DNA of 64,000 bases, taken from assembly GCF_001625305.1 (NCBI RefSeq), contig NW_017804531.1:888226-952225 (forward strand), written 5' to 3'. Shown in pieces: positions 48,401 through 57,400 of the stretch (the stretch's first letter is position 1; each line of letters starts with the position of its first letter). The DNA comes from Branchiostoma belcheri (taxonomy: Eukaryota; Chordata; Leptocardii; Amphioxiformes; Branchiostomatidae). The translations under genes were made by a program, and so were the position numbers. The notes beneath the pieces are model-generated. The model made no database searches and was not told the DNA's origin. It was given only the letters and a program-made list of their open reading frames with translations.

Positions 48401-51400
48401 AAGGCAGCTGAAAGAACAAGATAAGATTATCATGACTCCTTCATGCAAAACTAAAGATACGGCCCAACCGGTAACATAGTTTAGATAAGTACACAAGGAC
48501 ATACATAAAGATACAGTTATCTTTGAACGGAGTTTGACATCTTGCAATCAGATAGCGTCAAGGTTATTGTACCTGCAGCATGAGTTGACTTTAGTTGAGT
48601 TTATTGAAATACCCTTTAGTATCCTATTATATTGAGGATAATTTTCTAGTCTCTACCAGACTCCTTTTCAATAAATAGTAGAACTCGGCCTATAAAGGAA
48701 TGTAACTGGCCAGCTGGGGAGTTAGCCGATCATAGAGGGTCCAGTTTGCCTGACGTGCTACTAATCTTCCAGGGCTCGATAGGAAAAAGAGGACAGATAC
48801 TAATACATAAAATAGATATAAACAGTAGTGTATAATATCACAAACGAATACAGTACAGCTTAACATACCAGTACAGACCTAAGGTTAGGAATTGAAGATT
48901 AAGAACGATGCTAAATGCCGCCAACTGTAGGCAGTAGACGTGGCAATGCCAGGACGATGGATGTCTAAGATTATGGATCGTCTTGCCCTTTTCAAGGGAC
49001 GCAAGAAGCAGACTCTAAGATGGGAGGGTCTTCAATCTTCCCTGTTGTCCAGACAGGTGGAACTGATAGTGTATGGCCGCCCGTGTGACAGGGAAAGTAA
49101 TCTCGATCTAGTTTTAGCTCACTGAAGTAATCTCCAAGCAGATGTTTTGATGGCTGCAAAATACAGGCCAGGCAGTATCCATTGGCAAATGGACACGGTA
49201 CTGTTTGGTCAACGGATGCTGCCTTGGCTAATTTGATATTTTGCAGCCACCGAAACATCTGCTTGGAGAGTACACGGAAGAGATACTCTTACACTAGTAA
49301 TTGCCGTGACAGAGAAGACAGACGCTATGTACAGTATTTACAGGTTCATTGTACCGGGGGAATTCCACTAGCTCCACAAGTACAATGAACAGTGGACTAC
49401 AGCTTAATGTCCGGTCCTAGGGAATGCAACCCTTTACAGTAGCGTGCATGTTGGGTGAGCGACAACAGTGGATTCGAACTCCCAACCTCTTAATCCAGAG
49501 GCAAGGTCGATAAACACCAGACTACGTGCAGCAGGTCGTCTGTAGAAAGATAACGGTTGGGGAAATGGCAGGATTTTGCTGATGTATGCACTTACCGCAC
49601 CGTCGGCCTAGGCAAGACCGTTACAGATAATTGAAGTTCTTAGTTGCAAGTTCATGCCCGAGGGCTAACTGCGAACTGACAAGTACAAGGGGTACAGAAT
49701 GTATTGAAGAATGGTAAAAAAGCTTTGTTCTGATATAAAGTTCTACTTCTACTAATCTAACGTCCTATCTCTACTTAACACTAATAGCTTATGTATATGT
49801 GGGAGAGAGAGATGTGAAATACATTAGTAAGACTAAGTGTGACAAACTCGGTTTAGCGATAACCAGATCGGGTTTCCATCCAAAAGATTTACGAAAATTT
49901 CGCGTTTTTATGACAGATTACTGACATTAATCTACCAAAATCTAGTCTTTCTTTCAGTGACACAGTATGCGGATTTAGCTGTGTACATACAGCTTTGGTA
50001 CTTAGCACACTTCCAACGGTGACAAGAAAGGCAGATCCAATCTTAAGCGAATTTCCGCCGGCTATTAAGGCAATGCATCTTATCTGTAAACAGTTACGAC
50101 TTTCTTCTGAAGTTTTGAGATAAGGGTTAGTGGTTTAGCGGGTGTATTGAGCAGGGTTTTTAGTACAGCAGGCACGTCTGGCAGCATGCAGTCATAAAGA
50201 GAGTCTCACGGCGGTAAAATGCACAATATACACAACTGCTCTCAGGAGAAATCCTGTAAAAGGTTTGAGTAAAATTAAAATAGATGCGCGCCCACGTAAG
50301 GCTATGATCTCCTGCAGATTATGGTTTATTTTATATTTTAGTCCATAATATGTCGGCTTGCTATCAGCGATTTTGTGTTTTTAGTGTTTTCAAAAGACGA
50401 GATGACTTAATACGACGTGACAACGTGTAAGCCTGTATCCAGCAGTGAAAATTATTAATGGAACGGTGTTACTTTTGTTTTGTTTTAAGTAAGAGATATT
50501 AACGGGAGTACTTGCCGTTTGGGATTTGGCGCAGACATGTTGGAGCCTTGTAACGAGACAAAGTCCTCAGGCACCCATTCTCCTAGATGACTCGGGCTCC
50601 ATTACGACTCTCGTAGACAGGTTTCAAAAGAGTTGTTCCATTTAGAAAGCTGGCGAGAGGGGAGGCTTTTCGGTATTCTCTTTGTTCGCCTGGAAAGCAC
50701 ACAGTTTTTAAAGTCATCCTCGAGGGGACACCTACGCACAGAAAGTGGCAACTTAGGACTCTCGGAATTCTCTCTTACTTTGCTGCTGTTCGAAGAGAGA
50801 AATAATTCATCCTGAAAGCTCATTTGTATTGGTACATTTCATGATTTGATTTGATTTATTGAAATTCTAATAATACAATGCACGTGGGACAAAGGCAGCT
50901 GTTGCTGGCGTTGTGTCCCACACACATAGAAACAAATACAGGGCAGACAATACTCATTTTCACTTGAGTTAAGTAAGAAACGTCGTGTTAAGTGCCTTCC
51001 CAAGGGCACAAGATCGGTGGCATGTCAGGACTCGAACCCGGGACCTCTTGGACCTACAAGATGAAGTTAATACCTTCGTTCAACACAATCAAACCGTTGT
51101 TTGCCACGCCTCGAGTTTTCAGTCGCACATCCGTCGACCTTCTTCAGGAGGGAAGTGATTCAATTGCTTTGAGCACTCCTATGCGACTGAAAACTCGAAG
51201 AAATAATTCAATTGTGACATGTACTGCTTTCGTTGAGTCAAATGCTCCCTACCCTACGTATCTTCCAAGACTGGTAGTAATATCAGAAAGGTCTTCTTGT
51301 CCCTTATTTATGCCAAAAGACATCCGCTACTTCTGGGTTCTCCGTTCGCATTGTAGGTTAACCGGGTAATCAGCACCAAGGACGGGTCTAACAGCGTCCT

Positions 51401-54400
51401 CAGATGTTTTCCGCTAGTTACATCACAAGGCGGCAAGCTACATAAGAACTCGCCTACCAAAGAACCAAATTTGCAGGCCCGAAAAGCAGCTAACATTCGC
51501 AACCGAGTTTCATGAACCATAGCACGTTCGACGTGTAATTCGATTTGGTGTGAGAGTTTGGCGTGGTTTGTATGTGTATATGTGGCAAGAAACTGGACAT
51601 AAAAGTTTGGAAGTTTTAAACTTTCTGAAGAGCCCCTTGTTGTCCATATGTTCGATGTTTCGACATCCTTTCAATGTTATGTCTTTGTAGTTAACTCTTT
51701 GTCTTGTATGTGTATGGAAAGAAATTGGACATATGAGTTTTTAAGTTTCCGAAGTACCCATTGTTTTCAATGTCCAATAACTGACCACTACCTTTGTCTT
51801 CTCATGATCCTCCTTGTCTTGTCTTGTCACATCTCCACCCCGCTCTTTCCCCAGACAGGCCTGGCCTCTCTGCCTGTATCGGTAGGTACCCCTTCTCCTC
51901 CCTTCCCTTCCTTTCCGTCTGCTTTCCCTGTTGTCAAACTATGCACGACTTGTCGTTTTCTCGTTATGCGTGTTCTCTCTGCGTACCCCATACTAGACTC
52001 TTTTGCAGGCTGAATAAAAGTAGAAATCGGCCTAAAAATGTAGCTGGCCAGGGGAGTTGACCGAGCAAAGAGCGTCCAATTTGCTTGGCCAGCTACATTC
52101 TTTTAGGCCGTTTTCTACTATTTATTCACCCTGCAAAAGAGTCCGGTGGAGACTAGTCCATACCCCCTTGTCCAATCAGTTTCCTTCTGAAGAAGGCCAG
52201 ACATGTTAATCAGTACGTTAGACTGATCCTCTGCCGCGTTAACCTCATTTTTCCACAGCAAAAGTCCGCCAGACTTACAGAGATCGATGTGAAGAGTTGT
52301 GATCGATGTGACCGTCTGTACCAGGGGCAGACTGCGCACCGTTTATCGCTGGAAAATGGGGCATCTTTGAAGCAAGACGAATAACGTCTAGGTTTTAACG
52401 TGCAAAAATAGCAGCACTTTAGAGAACTATCGGGTCGAGATGTGGCCATCAGTATTACAGGGGTGGGAATCCAGGAAAGAAAAATGAAATACTAGACCTT
52501 TTTGCCTCTTTGTAAAACAAAACTCACCTCAAAGTGCTTAAATTTTGCTTAAACCTTTTAACTTTTGCGACGCCTCAGTGGCGTAGCCAATAGAACGATC
52601 CTGATCGAACGCATCGAACATCGAACCCCCTGTTCTAATTCGAAAAAGAACACGCCGTGGGTTCGATGTGTTCGATCCGGAACGGTCTATAAATAGTTTG
52701 CTACTTTTTTTTCCTAATGTTACGATTTCCTATCCAACACAACACAACAGGTCCTTCCACGTGGGCCACCAACTTTCCCAACTTCTGTAACGGACAGAAG
52801 CAGTCGCCCATCGACGTGAGCACCAAAACGGCGACGCAGAAGTCATTCCAACCTCTGAACTTCAAGGGCTTCGACACCCCGCCGGCCGACGCACAAATGC
52901 GCATCAAGAACAACGGACATGCCAGTTAGTAAACGTTACTCGTACTATTTCAACATCAGTTGTCGTCTGTACTTCTTACATGTAGTCTTTTGCCAAGAAC
53001 AGGTTGAACTTGTGTAACGTTCAAGTCATATCTGTAGAAAATGTACGGAAGAATATTGACAATATTGGTCGTATCATTGAAATCAATATCGTTGTCGATA
53101 TAAATCAATATTTCACATTACGTATGCAATGGCACAATTCTCTGTGCATGTGTAACATTGGCCTTCAACGTCAGGGCAGGAATATAGCATGGGTTCATTT
53201 TGGAAGATAAGTAACCATTTATCTATATAGACCTACTTTAAGTGGTATCGTCCGTGTCTTTTCTGGCTTTCAATATCCCCAATTCATCTGAAAAGTCGTG
53301 ATTTTTCAATCACTCTTTTTCATGTGCTAATAGTACAAGTGGATCTACTGTCCAAGACTGGCAAGACGGACAACTACCAAATATCTGGCGGAGGACTACC
53401 GGGCACGTACAATGTGCTGCAGTTCCACTTCCATTGGGGGTCGGAGCACACCATCAACGGAAAACGTTACGACGCCGAGGTACTATTTTGTCTCTAACTC
53501 CTTCGTTAAATCATTTTTAGACCATATATATGAGCATTGCAGATATCATCATTCATCTTCTGTTGTTCTTTTGATTTGGACTGGAATATCACAAAAGAAA
53601 TCTTCTGTTTCTATTTGGCCTTTCAAATACTAAAATAATACCGTAAAAGAATTTATCTAAGAAAAAGATAAATAAAAAATAAATAATAAAAAACGCCTAC
53701 GGTCAAACGTTATTTTTTCAAAACGCAGAATATGTTGTAAACCAATTGTTCATTGTGTACTTGATATAACCACAATTTCTCAGCTATTATATGTTACAGG
53801 AATATCACCACCGTACATAGACGTTGTTATCGCTGTTGTAGCATTTCTACGCCTCTAACCGTTGCCAGTTTCTAGCTGTTATACCTAGGTAATTAAGGCT
53901 GGATGGTTTTGTGGAGTGTAACACTAACTTGTTGATGCCTAGCCTGGCGTCCAGTCAATCGCGGTTGGGGCGGGTTCTCTTCGGGGCTACAGGAGCTCTT
54001 CACCGTCCGAATATTGTCCCCAGTATAATATTGTGGTGGGGCTAGTAAATCAACTCCTGGCGTACAAACCTCTACTACCAAAGCTCCTACAAGCGTCACA
54101 CTCAAGCCAGGTGGCCAGATGATAGTCTCTACCAGACTAACTACGCTGGCTATATATAGGAGAATATTTGCCAGGGGAGTTTGGCCGCCTTGTAGGTTTG
54201 ACAGGCCTTTGGAGGGAAAAAAACTGCCTCCCCGCGGCCGGACTCCCTTGGCCAATTTTACTCTCTTTTTTGCCGAATTCTATTATCCGTATTCCCGTAG
54301 AAAGGCCTGGTGGAGGCTAGGCAGTTGAGCTGGACGGGGAAAACTATTAGAGCTCCGAAGACAGCACCCTGCCCTGACCACGATAGACTAGAGAAAAGGT

Positions 54401-57400
54401 ACCAGGCTAGTTGTAGCCTGACAGAGGAGTGCATCTTGGCACGTGCTTTATATCTAACGCCTTGCCGTTTCTCCCTGAATGCCGCCGTAAGATGCATGTG
54501 GTGACTTACAATGCCAAGTATCCATCAGCTTCGGAAGCCGCTAAGGTGTCCCCAGACGGGTTTGCTGTGTTGAGTGTGCTACTGGAGGTATGGCGATCAC
54601 ATACTGGCTGTCGGGGAGCCTCCTTAACAGACTTGAGGAGGGGCGGCGTTTATTTCTTTTGAGGGCTGAGCGCTGAGAGGAGTTTCGCCTCTCCAACAAG
54701 AGGAGAAAGTCCTAATCTCCAAAAAAGACCTCACGGTGCAAAGACAGTATCCATCAGGCAGAGTAGTGTCTAGCCAATGGATACTGTCTGTTATCGATAT
54801 CGTATAGAGATCTCCAAGCAGATCCTACGGTGAGAATCCACTGGCCAGAGGAGTGTCCATTAGCCACCGGATAGACACACTCTTCTGGTCAATGGATACT
54901 GTCATTGCCACCGAAGGATCTGCTTGGAGATTACAAACTCCCTCCGCGGCATAACTTTCTCTAGTGGCCATTAGGGAACCTTAGCCCATGTAAAAAATCG
55001 CGTATCAGCTCCCCCCCCCCAAATGAACTCCACCGCTCTACAAGTCTGCGAAGGAGGCTAACTCCCGTGCGCTCTGCGTACAATGCCAATGGTTGTGGCT
55101 GAGCACTGGCGTATGTTTTAGCAAGAACATTATGTACGTCCTTGCTTATAGTGAAGCTCTTGCAATTGCAAGTTCTTGAAAGAAGCTAATAATATATGAG
55201 GAGCGGATCAGAGAAAATCCCTAGGTGTTTGATAAGAATTTTAATGTTAACGAAACTAGCACATGTCGGAACGACACCTCTAGATGCACATGGTTACGTG
55301 GAACACGAAGTACAAAGATGTCTACGATGCTAGAGACAACAACGGCCTCGCTACCCTCAGTGTACGCATCGTGGTATGTTCTGGTTGTAGTATTGCTTCT
55401 CGGCCTTTTGGCTAAGATCAAGTGTAGATAACATTGGGGGAGGGGCATTTTTGGCAACGCCTTCGGGGAAAATCCGATTGGCAGTAATGAGGTTGAATTT
55501 ATTTTGAAATTTTCACCTGCGCATTTTCTAGGCAATCGTTATCTGTTTTTTTTTTTTGGAAAGTCAGTAATATTTGGTGTTGTACATAGCAGACAAGACT
55601 TTGCTTCCTTGAGCGCAAAAACTGGGCATTCTTGTGCAAAACTATTTAAGTTGTCCGTTTTTGCTTATGATACACTTTTTCTTACTTCAAACTGGCATTC
55701 TTCCGTACAGGCCACTTCGAAGACGGCAAACCCTGGGATGCAGAACATCGTTTCACAACTTTCAAATGTTCAAAACAAAGGTACGATGTCTTTTGCGTCT
55801 TTACTCTAATCTGGGTCACGTAATCAGTAATTGTAATCTTTTTAATTGCAATTTCAACAAAACCACATGGGCCAAACGTATCTGGTAAACGATGTCAGTG
55901 GTCACTCAACCGCGACGGGCAGGGCCGACATCGTTTACTCGATACGTTTGACGTACTGTTGACGTCACACTAAAGAGAAGCCACGTGACTAGTCTCACTG
56001 GGTCAGTCTATTGAGGAAGACCAGAGAGACTGATCGAAAGCTCTGTGTCTACATGTAGGTGAGAACATTTCCCCTTTTGTGTTGGAGCAAAAGTTTTATC
56101 TTTAAACAAGAACAACTGTCTTCCTACAGATATGACCTACACATACCCGACGTCCTTCTCCATCAACTCTGGTCTTCCTCAGTAGAGAATGACCCTGTGT
56201 GACTTGTCACGTGGCTTCTCTGAAGTGTGACACGTCAACACTCAGGGGTCACACGCACGTCGGCAGAACGTACTGCACCTGCGCGAAACCCGTAATGTAT
56301 CGTACATAGCACTTCCGCAGAACGTCTCATATAAGGTTGTATTCGCACATATAAGGTTAGCACTCCGTCTGTTGTCTACAAATGTTGTGTTGGAAAAGAT
56401 ATCCTCTGCAACAGGCAAAATTCTGATGCAACGGTGACCAAAAATCCAACGAAAACCGCGAAAATCCAAGGTTCTGCGCAGGCGCAGTACGTTCTGCCAA
56501 CGTGCTCAAAGGTATTTGGTAAACGATCTGACCTCTTTCCCCCCAGGTATGAACTACACGTACCCGACGTCTTTCTCCATCAACTCTCTGTTTCCCGCCG
56601 ACAAGGCGAACTACTGGCGCTACATGGGCAGTCTCACCACGCCGAAGTGCAACGAAGTCGTCGTCTGGACCATTTTCAAAACTTCCCTCAAGATTTCTCA
56701 GGCTCAGGTACGCGAAAAACATTTACGATACTGTACTAGTTCGTAGAAAATTTGCCTTAAAAAAGACTGAAATTTTATTAAACATAGTTACAACACACTA
56801 CGGAAGTCTATCGACATCTACGCACTACAGTCTTCATCAGGTTAAAATAGCCTATCACTTAGGACACGTGACCTGAGAAACACGTAACGTCATCATTTGG
56901 TCAAAGGTACCAAGAAGTTTGTACCGTTCCCCGTCGAACTTCCAGACATTATTGACAAATATGCTGATGTCCTACATGTATTCAAAGTAATGATCCTGAT
57001 AACGGAAAAGCCAACACAGGGTTTTATCTGGGTTTTATCAAGAATGCAACACGAAAAGAGTGAAATTTATTCAGCTAACTACATATAAGCGATTTACTTT
57101 TTCTTCTCGGCAGGCCAACGCTTTGAAGACTAGCTGCTAACCCTTCTAAGGACCAAGAACAACAACCGCTGAACGTCCCAGTGGCGTAGCCAATAGGTCG
57201 ATTCTGATCGAACGCATCGAACATCGAACTCCCTGTTCTATTTCGAAATAGAAGACATTTCGATGTGTTCGATCTGGATCGATCTATTAGTATTTTGCTA
57301 CTTTTCATTCTAATGACGTGTTTTTTTTTCTTGGCAGGCCAACGCCCTGAAGACTAGCTGCTATTTCAACCCCGCCGGGGACCAGGAACAACAGCCGCTG

